From Bettongia penicillata ogilbyi (lineage: Eukaryota; Chordata; Mammalia; Diprotodontia; Potoroidae): a stretch of DNA of 64,000 nucleotides. The DNA lies in contig JAJHZJ010000008.1 in assembly GCA_023548195.1 (NCBI GenBank), positions 2,070,232-2,134,231 of the forward strand, given 5' to 3'. The notes below the pieces were generated by a model, which was not told the origin of the DNA, made no database searches, and was given only the letters and a program-made list of their open reading frames with translations. Made by a program: the position numbers and the translations under genes. How positions within the stretch are numbered: position 1 is the first letter of the stretch; each line of letters begins with the position of its first letter. Below are positions 46,661 to 57,665 of this stretch, piece after piece.

Positions 46661-49454
46661 AAGGAACATAGGGGATATAAGGGAGGAAAGAAGCCAGAAG
46701 AATTCTACATGCTTAAATTTCAGTCAATAACTGCAGATTTTTGCTATAGTTTGTTGATCTAGGAAGTTATTCTGCAACATCTAAGCGAAGAAATAGTCAT
46801 TAATCAAGTGTAATTTAATAATTATAATGATAATATGTGGATTGACCTCACATCTTGAATGAATATTTTAAAGGTTAGATAACTTTGCTTCTCTTTCTTC
46901 TAAAATAGAGTTTTCAAATAAGAAATTGACCGTGCCCATATTTATCATGCAGGGTTAATTGGGATTTCAATTTCTTCTCACAGAAGATCATTCACAAAAA
47001 AATGAAATGTTTAAGGACATTTATTTGACCTGATTATTGAAATAATAGGACATTCTATAAACATTCACTCATAGTTGTATTTGGAAGTTTTCTATCTTGG
47101 ATAGACTATATATATATATATACATATATATGTAGGCAGGTGTATTAAATCTTTAATTTGCTTTGTAACATTTCAAGTTTATCTTTTTTCTACAAATAAG
47201 AGAAGACAATTTGATTAATGAGAAAAACTGCTTCTCATTTTTGGCCATATTTTTATGAGAGATACCGTAATGCCTATGATTTAGGTTATTTTCAGAGTGT
47301 TATATACATAAATATTCAGCTTGGTTGCAAAGCACGATTCCAGGTTTTTAAGTTTTGACATGTTTATTGCTAATTAACCTTTATTAGAAACACCTGTCCT
47401 CATTGCTACCTAAAGGCAATTTATAATGTACAGGTTTGTACTGCGGGTTTCTCTCATTTAAGAGCAATGCCCATTTTTAGAGAGTGAGATATTCTTGGGC
47501 CCACTAAATTCTAAAGTGCTTTTTTAAAGTGTTGAGTTTGTCTCGTGAGTTTTATTATCCATTCCTATTAATAATATGGAACTGACATTTAATACTCACA
47601 GTATTCTTTATAGAATTAGAAGACAGAACGAGATGAGGAGCCTGCCAAGCGTCTACCAAGATACTTAAATAGAAGAGAAAATTGTCAATCTTCCTAAGCT
47701 GGAACACTAGCTAAGTTATAATATATATGTATTTTTGGAGATAGAATATTAAAACAGCCCGATCTGTAAAAACTACAATAAGATTTCCTTAATGTTAGCT
47801 TTCACGCAACACTTTCCTCCAAGTCATAAACTGTTCCTAAGGGGGTGGGAATTGTGAAGAAACTTGCTTGGAGAGCTATAAAATACAGTCTGGAACACTT
47901 CGTTATTTTGTTCTTTTAAATAAAACAAAATTGCCATACATAACAAAGTTAACATTGTTAACCTTTCATAATTATTTAACCATTATTTCATTTTACCCCC
48001 TACTTAAATGTTGTACATTAGTGCAGTAGACACCTGGCTGTGCTCTTAAAAGTTTATTTCTCTTTCAATTCCTGTGGTAGTAGGGGGCACTACATCTCCT
48101 TAATTATCTTTGTTCAGGGAAATGCCGAAAGGCCAGGATAGTTAAACAAGGCCATTTGGGTTTGCTAGGTCGAAGTCAGATGCAAGAAAAGTGGTTAAAT
48201 GCATTATCATCTTACTGAGCACATCGTCAGTAAAGTGACCTTGATGGAGGTGGAAAAAGTCATTTGCCCAGTTTATGACAGCCACCTCTCTGTCTGCTTT
48301 ATCATTGCCAGAGTTTTTTTTTTCCCCATACAACTTTATTCTATTTCTTTCTTTTTATTTTGAAATACTCCAGCCCCTGATCGTAGTTAATCACAGAGAG
48401 AATGAAAATTGAAATGACTATTTTCTGATGATGGTAGCTTTTCCTTCTGAAGAGTTTCTCCCATACCTTAATAAATAAGGAACTATCCCTTCATTAAATA
48501 TTAAGGTGACTGGGCTGGCTGACCATTCTGTATTTGCTTTTAAGGATCTTTTAATGATGATGATTAGTTTCTTTGCAAGGGAGCTGCTATTCCGCTACTT
48601 TTCAAATTGTTTTTAAGCTATTAAGAGGAGACACTTGCCAGCTTCAATTTTAGCAGTGGGAATAATGTTTGTTTTAACAAGTGCATAAGTATGTTTACTT
48701 GAAGGTTATTCAAGTCGTAGTAGTTGTATCGCTGCTTTTCTAGGTCCAGCAAATTCCCCAGAGAAGATAAAAACAAAACCATAAGACTTATAGCGCAGAT
48801 TCCTGAACTCTATGGTCAATATTTTCCTTGTGGTACATTTTATATTATTAACTCCATTAAAGTAGAACTACCGCTTGAATACTTGAACAAGTACTATTGT
48901 TTAGTAATAGGGAGAGATTTCATTCAGCAGAGCAGATCTCTTCTTTTTATTACAATAACTAAATGTTACGTACCAGTTTTCCTAGGTAGAGCTATCAAAC
49001 GCTACTGACTGGAGTCTAGCTCAGGCTTTAGCTTTTACCAAATTTTTTTTCATTGCAATTAATTAAGGATTAGTATAAGCCTTGTGCCATACAATGAGTT
49101 TTAGCCCCATTTTTTAAAAAAATAAACCTTGTATTGTTTTGAGTATTCCTTAGTGTTCCTCCACCCCCAAGTCAACCCGTGAATTCTGATGGTCAGTATA
49201 TCACATCTGAAATTGTATTCCAATAAAATCTTGACTATCTGGAGCCCTTGAAAATGAATTCTTGTTGATAGCTAAGTTTCCTAGATGATTGAGGCTTTAC
49301 TCCTTAAAGCACTGAAAATTTTATTTCATTTTTATTCTTTAATCAGGCAATCTTTCTACCATTTTTACATCCTTACCTTCTTAAACAGAGTATACTCGAT
49401 AGAATTTCATCTTTTTTAAAATTTTGCATAACTAAGTCATTCAAAGAAATATTC

Positions 49455-49520
49455 ATTTCAGTTCAACGAACATTTATTAAATACCTGCCGTATAAAAGAT
49501 TGTATCAATAACAGCACTGG
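49455..49520 (-). mobile_element. L2 3'-end fragment
   Basis: Antisense: ttcaacgaacatttattaaa then tacctgccgtataaaagatt. It marks the right edge of the repeat-poor interval. Confidence 0.7.
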
Positions 49521-49834
49521 GTTGACTGAATCACAGTGATGCTCTTAGGCCCAATTGAGCTGTATAGTGATGGTTGACCTTGAACTAAATGGCTCCAGAT
49601 GGTTGCTCCTTTTGAGTTATAGTTCCGTCTTTTTATAGTTGTTTTACACACACAATTTTATACTCCTCAGTGCTTTAGACGAGCCGTGGTTTCATTAGTA
49701 TGGGTTCTCCCTCCACTGATATAGATAGTAACCCCTTCTTGTCTTAGTAGACTATCTTTACAAGCTTTGATGGAAAAAAAATCACTTGTTAGACAAACTT
49801 CTACTTATTTCTTCTTATTGAGACTGTGACATCC
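49521..49834. other. Unassigned spacer
   Basis: About 310 bases between two L2 ends, no recognised feature. Confidence 0.4.
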
Positions 49835-49932
49835 TTTGGAAGAGAGAGGGAAATTTTGCCCTTCTTTGTATCCTTAGAATTTAGCACCACCCCTGAAACA
49901 TAATAAGGTCCTAAAAATGCTTATTGACTTAC
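49835..49932 (+). mobile_element. L2 3'-end fragment
   Basis: Sense: gccctt...tttgtatccttagaatttag, accacccctgaaacataata, aaaatgcttattgactta. Confidence 0.72.
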
Positions 49933-50469
49933 AAGCATCTCTATAACCCTCTGCTTTTATTTAATGCGGTAGAATGTGCCAGAACTTTTTATCCCCATTT
50001 CTATCCTTAAAATACTTAGTGTTATGCCACATGATAATAAGGCATCAGAGAAGGACCCTGGTGGTATATGTAGTTTTATATAAATAATGTTTTCTCATGG
50101 TGAGATGGCTCCTTCCTAGAAGTCAACTTTCACGGTATCCTACTGACCTTTTTTTTTTTGTTTGTTGTTACCTCTAATCTGCAACAGACTTGGAAGCCAG
50201 GTAACCAAAGGGGGTGCAAAATAAAAGGGAATAGCCCCAGCATGATGGCGTAAGGTCCTCTGCTATGAGAGAAATGAAGGAACTTTAACTTTTAATGACC
50301 TACCTTCTTCTCAGAAGATCTTGTCTGCTTAGTTTGTTCCAGGTAAACAAGGTAGCTGATAGTTGCTCCAAATAGATGGATGTTACTGTACTTGCATTTA
50401 AAAAAAAAGGCACCTTGGTGTAATTATTAAAGGAATTTTAAAATCTTAATATTATATATTCATATATGA
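49933..50469. other. Unassigned non-coding stretch
   Basis: Contains a short T-run near 50150. No exon or repeat recognised. Confidence 0.4.
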
Positions 50470-50690
50470 ATTTGTTAGTAATAATAACTCCATTCCATTT
50501 GTATGTAGTTTTGTAGTTTCTGAAACATTTTCATATCTTTATTTAATATTTCTATCTACCCCTTTAGGAAAATAGTGCAACTAACTCTTTGAGAGACTCG
50601 TATTTAGCTCTGGGTAATATATCTTGTAAGTGGCAGAGCTGGATGAAAGGCAGGCTTTTCAGTTCCTCAGATGATGTTCTTTTCTTTACA
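50470..50690 (-). mobile_element. MIR-type CORE-SINE, very diverged
   Basis: Antisense order of tail (ttctgaaacattttcatatc), CORE remnants and gtggcagagctggatgaaag. Identification rests on order more than on identity. Confidence 0.5.
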
Positions 50691-51719
50691 TATGAATATG
50701 TAGTTAATGTCTAAGTTGAGATTTGATCCGTAAATTTATGTGCACTTCTCTTTGGATAGTGACCAAAAACACAAGAGAATGCAACACACGATAGGCAAAG
50801 TTTCATCTCCCCTATTCTTTTCTTACTCTGTTCATGCATTATTTTAGGTAAATTATTTGGAAGGGTAGAATTATAAAACCTATACTCAGAAATTCTGCTG
50901 TTTTCAAAATTACAGCCACCACGTAATAATGAAATCAGAGTTCTCGGAGCTGCCAAAAAATAAGTTAATAATGAGACAATCAGAGACAGAGAGGTAGACA
51001 AAAAAGATTGAAGGAGAATGAATGAATGAAGATGCACTCATATCCATAACTAGGCTATTATGCGTGAGTAACAAATGAGTGAATTGATTCTTATCAACAC
51101 TTCTCTTTACAACGCGGTGCTTTATTTTGATGGTTGGCACCTTCCTTGTTAAGGTCTCCAAATCCTAACAGAATTGTATTTGTTGGGTAAAATGCGCATG
51201 TACTTTTGTACTTAAGACTTTAATAGCTCTTGATTCTTAGACGATCCAATAAGGAGATTAAATAAATAGGAAATTGCATCATTTTGGGCATAGTCATGGG
51301 AAGCAATATTGGACTGGTTGCTCTCATCCATTTTGGTTCTGCCATTCTATAATTTCATAAATTTTAGAACATGAACATCAATGAAGACATAAGCCAATCA
51401 TTTGTAATTACTGCTTACCTTTAGCAACAGCAATCACCTCTCTCAATTATCCACATGTTAATTCTCAGGTTTAAAAGGAAAAAAAAATTCCGTATTGGCC
51501 ATAGCAAGGTTTTACTTCAATACGTTTTTCCTTCAGTCATCTGCCACAATTCCAGAATGATTTTCCTCATTGTCAGGTGGTTGCAATTTGGTATTTTATA
51601 CAAATTTAAAGAAAAAATAATGGGAGAATAATTTTCCTTCCCCAAAACAAACCAGTGATAATAAAATTGTACTATGTTCCACAGCCAATGGATATTTGGG
51701 TTATGTGCAAGTGGAATAA
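50691..51719. other. Unassigned non-coding stretch
   Basis: Two overlapping minus-strand frames (108 and 83 codons, 50711-51161) have no recognisable domain. Nothing else seen. Confidence 0.4.
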
Positions 51720-51970
51720 TCTTGGTATAGTATAAAAAACACTGAATGTAGCTTTAGAAGGTCTGGGTTTGATTCCTTTGTGATTCTCACTCTAGTGTTC
51801 TGAATGTGAACAGGTAACAATCTCAATGACCCTCAGTTTCCTGGTCTGTAGAATGCTGCTGATAATATTTGCACAGTTTGGGTTGTTTGGGTCGTAAGGA
51901 AATTGTTTAGTAAACTCTAAAGCACTAAAATGAATGATATTATTGTTATTTTAATGAATCAGGTGAGGTA
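51720..51970 (+). mobile_element. MIR-type CORE-SINE
   Basis: Sense: gaaggtctgggtttgattcc, gaccctcagtttcctggtct, gtagaatgctgctgataata and the L2-like tail (aactctaaagcactaaaat). Close to full length. Confidence 0.78.
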
Positions 51971-52114
51971 TGACTATAAGTTTTAATGTGACTTAAAAAA
52001 ACTACCAGAATTTGCACATCCATATTTATATTAACAAAGTCACCTGGCTAGGCTAGGCTATGATTATTCAGTTTATAAATCTGCTGTGAGGAAACATCCT
52101 TTTAAAGAAATTTT

Positions 52115-52262
52115 CCTAAGTGTGGTGGAGTGGATAGAAAGCTGGTCATGGAGACATGAAGGTCTGAGTTCATTTTCTTCATCAGAGACTTACTGGCTAT
52201 GTGACTTGGGCAACTTTTCAGTGGTCTGGCCACTCTTCAAGTTACAGATAAAGTGCTTACCT
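52115..52262 (+). mobile_element. CORE-SINE head and CORE fragment
   Basis: Sense: gtggtggagtggatagaaag, atgaaggtctgagttcattt, ggctatgtgacttgggcaac. The tail is missing, so Mar-1 and MIR type cannot be told apart. Confidence 0.7.
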
Positions 52263-52750
52263 AGATGAGTTTCTCATGTGAGATTTCCCTCTATTAATGA
52301 AACCCCAGATCCAATCCCTATGTTTATCCCTACACAAACCATGGTGGAAGCTGTGGGCAAGTCCCAGATGAAGCAACACTGGTTTTGTATCAGAGGCAAC
52401 CGAGAAGCAGAGGGAGGCTTCAGAAGAAGGGACAGTCATGGACCCCAGGTGCCAGGGCACATAAGAGCTCCACACAGTGTTTGGATTACTGGATGTGATT
52501 ATTCTTTTAGAGATACCTGGAAGCTACGGCCCTTTTCAACCTGGAAACTCTCCACACTCTCCACATGGGCTCAGTAGAAAGAGAGTAATCCTGCCCACAT
52601 CCTGAAGGGAGGGAGTCCGTGACCTGTAACGTATTTCTAGATTTCCTGCATTATTACTTTTTTCCTAACAAGGACATAGGTTTCAGAAGCTCATGCTCGT
52701 TATAAAGGTATTAGTGAGAGCATATTTTAATGATACCAAGATTTCTCAAT
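52263..52750. other. Unassigned non-coding stretch
   Basis: GC-richer at 52330-52480. The overlapping frames on both strands (99 and 72 codons) have no known domain. Confidence 0.4.
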
Positions 52751-52772
52751 TTTATTTTATTTTTTTTTTTTA
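52751..52772 (-). repeat. Poly(T) tract, the minus-strand poly(A) tail of the 7SL copy
   Basis: T-rich run directly before the 3' end of the antisense 7SL copy, as expected for an LINE-mobilised RNA pseudogene read on the opposite strand. Confidence 0.7.
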
Positions 52773-52777
52773 TATTA

Positions 52778-53178
52778 AGAGTCTATTTCTCAACCAGGCT
52801 GGAAGTATAATGAGTACTCATGGATCTGATGCTGCCAATACTGATTGATGCAGAAGCCATAGCCTGTTTCATTTGTCCTGAGACAGTTTACCCCTCCTTA
52901 GACAAGTAGGGGACCCTCTACTCTCCGTGCCTCATCTCATTTGTGCCAGACTTAGCATGGACGCTCACTTGGTTTTAGCCTTGATGGTGGTTGGTCTTTG
53001 TGCTCAAAGAGGACCAAAATGATATCACTATGTCAGATTCAAGGTACAGTGTGTCCAACCAGGGCTGATCCCAATACAGTCTGGAAGGCTCTACCGCAGG
53101 GCTTTAGCCTGATAACTCCTGATTTCAAAGCTTTCCACCAGCCTAAGCTACAGCAAGGACTACAGGTGTCTGCCACCT
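52778..53178 (-). pseudogene. RN7SL pseudogene: Retroposed 7SL (SRP) RNA pseudogene, split by a SINE
   Basis: 7SL RNA is the scaffold of the signal recognition particle. The reverse complement of this interval follows 7SL in order. Its 3' end corresponds to agagtctatttctc and ccaggctgg at 52778-52802. The S domain is tactgattgatgcag, tgtttcatttgtcctgagac, agtttacccctccttagaca, atttgtgccagacttagcat and ggacgctcac. After an insertion, the 5' Alu domain follows as actcctgatttcaaagcttt, ccagcctaagctacagcaag and gactacaggtgtctgccacc. Divergence is roughly 25-30%, the extreme 5' end is lost, and a poly(A) tract follows the 3' end, so it is a processed pseudogene and not an active gene. Confidence 0.9.
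52986..53101 (+). mobile_element. Short repeat of a marsupial-type family inserted in the 7SL copy
   Basis: Contains tttgtgctcaaagaggacca, agattcaaggtacagtgtgt, ccaaccagggctgatcccaa and ggaaggctctaccgcagg, a pattern I associate with marsupial interspersed repeats. It is flanked by a target-site duplication: ttttagccttgat at 52973-52985 and ctttagcctgat at 53102-53113. I assign no family name. Confidence 0.75.
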
Positions 53179-54239
53179 CATTTTGATCAAATCATTTTTG
53201 AAGTTCATCTCTTAATTTGACTTTAGATCTGGTTTCCAAGCAACCCAAGACCATCTATGTCATTATCCTATAGTTCTAACTTGTGCATGAACACAGTCTG
53301 ATTCCATTAACCTAAGGGTTGTAAAATAACTTAAAATACTTAGACTTCTCTTGTAAAGTCTGATTTTATTAAAGTTGTGGAAAACAATTTCCACTAAAAT
53401 CCTACTCTCATGTTTCACTGTGGCGTGGAGGTGGCCCCTACCTGCCAGGCTGAAAAGGCTTTGGAAGTAGGCCTAGAGACAGACAATGCACACATGAGGT
53501 CCCAGTCTGAGAAGCAGAGGGCCAAGACACCCAGTATGTCTCAGTCTGATGGTTTTTGGTTATTCTAGTTTTCAAGGACTGTCTGCCTTCTAACTTGTAG
53601 AGAGAGGTTGTAATCTGTGATGATGGAGAAGGCATCTAAATTCACAAAATCATAAATGCTCAAATACTAAGGATAAATCCATCTATTCATACAATGTCTC
53701 AGAAATCTTAATGCAGTTTTAAGCTCTTAAAGCCTTCTTTTGGGACACTTTGTAGTTTGTTGCGTTTTTAAAATGCATTTTAATTTCAGGCTTAATGCAT
53801 TTCACAACAGGAATCAAGGTAGAGTCAATAGTTTATGTACCGATACCTGCTTTCAAGAGATGAGTTAGATCTACCTGAACAATTGAACCGTAGTGTTAAG
53901 AAAGAAAGCCTTGATGCGTGAGCTCTTCCCCGAAGCGATCATTGGACATTGATTTCTCTGGTCGTGACGTTTGTACAGCCATTTTGTATGTGAGAGACTT
54001 TTAAAGTCCACAGTGCAGAAAAATAGTTAGCAAATTGCCCTCACAGCTAATTATTTTTCATTAAGATCCCCTGCCTTCATCAGAGGTATTAACCGCTGAA
54101 AGAATTTGTTGTGCAAAACTAAAATTTGATCATATAAAAAGGTCAAACTCCTTTTATCTAGTAATAAGCATAGTGAAACCAAGGTTGTTGTGAGACACCT
54201 GGCTTTTGAAAATAGAAATACTTAATAATGTCAGTTAAT
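53179..54239. other. Unassigned non-coding stretch
   Basis: No repeat recognised. 53420-53640 is a little GC-richer with a 65-codon minus-strand frame lacking any known domain. Confidence 0.4.
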
Positions 54240-54430
54240 TATAAGATTAGGAGTTATAAGGGACCTTAGAAGATTGATCATCTAGCTGAAGTTCTCTGTT
54301 TATAGATGATTAAGTAAAGGGGACAAAGGTGAGGGCGTATGTTCAAGATTAAACAGGTAAAATTCAGAAATAAGAAACTCAGACCCTCTTATGTCATCAA
54401 GTACTCCTTTTTCTTTCATAGTGCTGCCTC
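54240..54430 (-). mobile_element. MIR-type (Ther) CORE-SINE
   Basis: Antisense: gttataagggaccttagaag, tttatagatgattaagtaaa, agaaactcagaccctcttat. Diverged. Confidence 0.65.
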
Positions 54431-54829
54431 ATCGATACTTTCAGTGCTTAGGATAAATAGACATGGAAACACCTTCTAGAACTGTCAGTTCCTAATACAA
54501 CTTCCACCCTCTGCTGTGTTTTTGTTTTCTCTTCTGCAATCCAAACAGCATTCAGAAGTATAGCCACTAAAACTACCAAAGGGAAAAAACTGAGAATTCA
54601 CCCTATTCTTTACATATTCCTTCTCCCCTTTCTTTTAAAAAGGTGGGGCTTCTCTTATCCCCTTCTCTGTTTCTGGTTTTATTGGTTTTTCCCAATCTCT
54701 GCTTTTAGTACTGAACCTGAGGATTCATTCATCCCTTTCCAAAGGCATTGCCATCATCCCTCTGTGCCTCAGTTATTCACTGAGAGAGACATAAATTACA
54801 AATCTAATCAGAGACACTGCAGTTTCACT
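54431..54829. other. Unassigned non-coding stretch
   Basis: Pyrimidine-rich on the plus strand. No recognised feature. Confidence 0.4.
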
Positions 54830-55025
54830 ATGGGAGTCAGTCAGCAAGCATTTAAGCATTTGCTATGAGACAGATACTATGTTAAGTGTTGGGGATGCAA
54901 AGAAAGACTGAAAAAAAATAGTCCCTGCCACCAAAGAGTACACATTCTATTGGGAAAGATAACATGTAGATACCTGGATATATTCTCTCCGTCTCTTTCT
55001 CTCTGTCAGTGTCTGTCTGTCTGTC

Positions 55026-55085
<60 letters not shown>

Positions 55086-55114
55086 TCTCTCTCTCTCTAC
55101 CTCTCTCTCTCTCT

Positions 55115-55192
<78 letters not shown>

Positions 55193-55790
55193 AACCTCTC
55201 TCCTCTAACTCACCCTTCTGTGTGTGTATATATACATATATGTGGGGGGGGGTGGAGAGAGAGACAGAGAAGGTAGAAGGTATTCTCCAGTAGGAAGGCA
55301 GTTATAACTGGGAAGACAGAGAAATCTCCCTTCAAGAGTTGGGAATATAATCTAATCTTGAAGAAAACGAGGGAAATGTAAAAGGTGGAGGTAGGGAAAG
55401 GAACATTTCAGTTGCAGCAGAACTAATCCAAAGGCACCAAGATGGGAGTGCTTCGTTTAAGGAACGGCAAGTAGTTTGGAGCTTAGAGAAGGAACAATGG
55501 ACTGTTGAGTTAATATTTACAAAAATGTGGCACGTAAAACAGGGGGTTACCTTACTTATAAGTCCAATGGTGCTGTATTGGAGAGTCCCTGAAGGGGAGG
55601 AACAAGGTAAGAAGCTGCCAGATTGTGAAGAGATTTCAGTGCCCAAAAGGCTATCTTATATTTGGTCCTGTTAAGATATAGGCAGCCACAGCATTTTATT
55701 GAACAGGAGAAAGAGAGAGAGAGAGTGAAATGCTCAGATTTAAGCCTTAAGGGGAGAAAATCACTTGGGCAGTCTCTTTTCTTTTCATTG
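54830..55790 (-). mobile_element. L2 LINE fragment, split by a TC microsatellite
   Basis: The left part is the antisense 3' end (gcaagcatttaagcatttgc, agtgttggggatgcaaagaa, tagtccctgccaccaaagag). After the (TC)n tract it resumes at about 55255 (ctccagtaggaaggcagtta, gaagagatttcagtgcccaa, tcttatatttggtcctgtta) and runs to about 55790. Frames are broken. Confidence 0.82.
54983..55203 (+). repeat. (TC)n microsatellite, about 220 bases
   Basis: Pyrimidine-only tract of tc units with occasional cc, tac and gtc interruptions. The Ser-Leu plus-strand and Arg-Glu minus-strand frames (up to 108 codons) are encoded by it and are not proteins. Such mirror-symmetric polypyrimidine tracts can form H-DNA. 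Confidence 0.98.
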
Positions 55791-56149
55791 ACCATCTAAC
55801 TCCAATCATCAAACCAACCGTTTCTCATTTGCAGACATCTTTGAGATGTCATTTCTTTCCATTCACACTCAAGCATACTGCTTAAATTACCTTTGATAGA
55901 GTCCTTACTGGCTTCCTGATTCTAGCTTGTCTTTTAAATCCAGCAGGAAGAATGATCTTACTTAAGTATCATTTGGGTAATTTGAATTACTTCCCTCCAA
56001 GAAAAACAAGTGAATCCCATTTTATCCCTAGACTGTTCACTTGTTACCCTCACGATTAACTCTTTGTCTCTTGTAAATTCAATATGGACTCATTGTAAGT
56101 CAAAGGAACCTGTTTGCTAGCTCGCCTATATGACTGCCTATTCAGGTTA
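55791..56149. other. Unassigned non-coding stretch
   Basis: Plus-strand text at 55795-56000 may be old sense LINE sequence, not assigned. Confidence 0.35.
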
Positions 56150-56285
56150 CAGAATTTTGTAGTTGAAAGGGATGTTAGGAATCATGTAGACCCATCATCT
56201 AATTTTATCAGTGAAAAAACTGAGGCCCCACTAGAAAAAGTGATTAGTCCAAGGTTATAAAACTAAGCCTTTAGAATTCTTTTTT
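56150..56285 (-). mobile_element. MIR-type (Ther) CORE-SINE, partial
   Basis: Antisense: gttgaaagggatgttaggaa, catctaattttatcagtgaa, aaaactgaggccccactaga. Confidence 0.75.
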
Positions 56286-56289
56286 CCTT

Positions 56290-56660
56290 CCTCTCTTTTC
56301 ATCAATAGATGATTATTAAGGACCTGTTGCATACAAGCCACATTGTTAACCACTGAAGATATGGAAATGGTTTTGATACAGTTGCTACTCCCAAGCATTT
56401 TATAGTTCAATGGAGGTGGGGGGAGTATCTTCACACAAATAATTGTGACTTAAGGAAGTGGAAATGAGTACAAAGGAGATACTCAGTAAAGTGTGACCAG
56501 AAATTTGTGAAGGAGGAAATTTCTTTCAACTGAGACGGTCAGAGAAAACTTCTGGAAGTTGATAGTACCTGAACTGAGCCTGGGAAATGAGAGAATTTGA
56601 CACTATGTGTGGTAACAGAGAGCCCAGAGAGAGAAGAGTCTCAACTAAGGGGACAAAATT
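56290..56660 (-). mobile_element. L2 LINE 3'-end fragment
   Basis: Antisense: gattattaaggacctgttgc, aaccactgaagatatggaaa, cctgaactgagcctgggaaa. Orientation agrees with most L2 copies here. Confidence 0.75.
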
Positions 56661-56719
56661 GTCTGTTTTCCCTGGATTGTACATAGAATATGGAGAAATA
56701 TGGGTTTGTAGATCCAAAT

Positions 56720-56835
56720 CCTAAGGGAACCTCAAAAGCTATTCAGTCCAGTGTCCTCATTTTACAGATTAGAAAACTGAGTCTTGAGGATGTTAAGCAA
56801 TTGGCCCAAACACGGTCACTCTGGTTATGCTCAAA
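56720..56835 (-). mobile_element. MIR-type (Ther) CORE-SINE, partial
   Basis: Antisense: gggaacctcaaaagctattc, agtccagtgtcctcatttta, cagattagaaaactgagtct. Confidence 0.75.
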
Positions 56836-56943
56836 ATGGGGTCAGCTTCTCAGAAGAAAAATGAAATAAGATTGAAAAGCTCAGTTAAAGCGAGATTATG
56901 GAAGTTACTTCATTAGAAATTTTACTTGGGTGTTCATGTAAAG

Positions 56944-57129
56944 CAGGGGTTCTTAATCTGGGGTCAATGAACTTGATTTTTAAAAACAATTTAATAATTT
57001 TAATTAGCTTCCTTTGTAATCTTGTGTATTTGTTTTCTACAGTTAAAAACATTATTCTGAGAAGGAACTTAACGGGCTTCACTAGATTGTGGGAGGGGTC
57101 CGTGATACAAAAAAGGTTAAGAACCCTCA
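56944..57129. mobile_element. Short hAT-type non-autonomous DNA transposon
   Basis: A 186-base element with terminal inverted repeats: caggggttcttaatctgggg on the left, and aaggttaagaaccctca on the right, which reads tgagggttcttaacctt in reverse complement. It is flanked by an 8-bp target-site duplication, atgtaaag (56936-56943) and gtgtaaag (57130-57137), with one mismatch. The end sequence and 8-bp duplication are typical of hAT (Tip100/Zaphod-like) elements. No transposase is encoded. Confidence 0.88.
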
Positions 57130-57174
57130 GTGTAAAGGAGAGATTGCAGAAAAGATAAACTGGAAAGAAAAGAA

Positions 57175-57425
57175 CAGAAAGAAAGAACAGTCACATCCAA
57201 AATTCAGCTCTCATCCCTATGGAGATTTGCCAGACTACCTCCATTCACTTTTAATCATTTTGGTTTCTTTTAAGCCATTGCTATGTTACTCTCTAAAAAA
57301 GATTTTTATCTATCCTTTTCTTCCTTTAGATTATAAATATAAGAATATGTACCATCTTTCCCTCCCCCAAAAAACCTGCACTATGAACACAGTATGTACA
57401 AAATAAATAGCATTGACTAATTGCC
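57175..57425 (+). mobile_element. L2 3' region, sense, degenerate
   Basis: The end (agattataaatataagaata, ccctcccccaaaaaacctgc, aataaatagcattgactaa) fits a sense L2 terminus. The start is less certain. Confidence 0.5.
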
Positions 57426-57454
57426 CATAATCCAAACTATGAACTCTGTATTTT

Positions 57455-57665
57455 TATATAATGATTAATGTTTATATAATGTCTCCTATTTAACACTGTG
57501 CTAAACCTTTACAAATATTATTGCATTTAATCTCAAGAAGTTAAGAGCATACAAATGGGACCTCATGGTATATCAGTACATTGGAAAGAATCTGGTTCTA
57601 GAGTAAAAAGTACTGTGTTCAAATATTCTACCTTGTTACTTTGAATATGTCAGCAACCATCAGCC
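57455..57665. mobile_element. Two MIR-type fragments, antisense then sense
   Basis: 57455-57545: antisense tail (aacactgtgctaaaccttta, caaatattattgcatttaat). 57550-57665: sense head (aaagaatctggttctagagt). Both are short and diverged. Confidence 0.5.

Larger units (their letters stand above)
43141..49450. other. Repeat-poor, CpG-poor stretch downstream of the candidate promoter
   Basis: More than 6 kb with no LINE, SINE or DNA transposon recognised, only short low-complexity tracts (T-runs at 43390-43413, (CTTT)n at 43647-43671, a short TA run at 47108-47122). Short frames (for example 44724-44987 and 48724-49008) show no domain. Several blocks (43540-43605 with TAAT-type homeodomain words, 48370-48660) look like candidate conserved non-coding elements, which only a cross-species alignment can decide. 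Confidence 0.5.

Noticed and set aside
52778..53178. Alu or B1 SINE
   Set aside because: The match includes the 7SL S domain, which Alu and B1 lack, so a 7SL RNA retrocopy is the better call.
54950..55276. Ser-Leu and Arg-Glu repeat proteins
   Set aside because: They are translations of the TC microsatellite.
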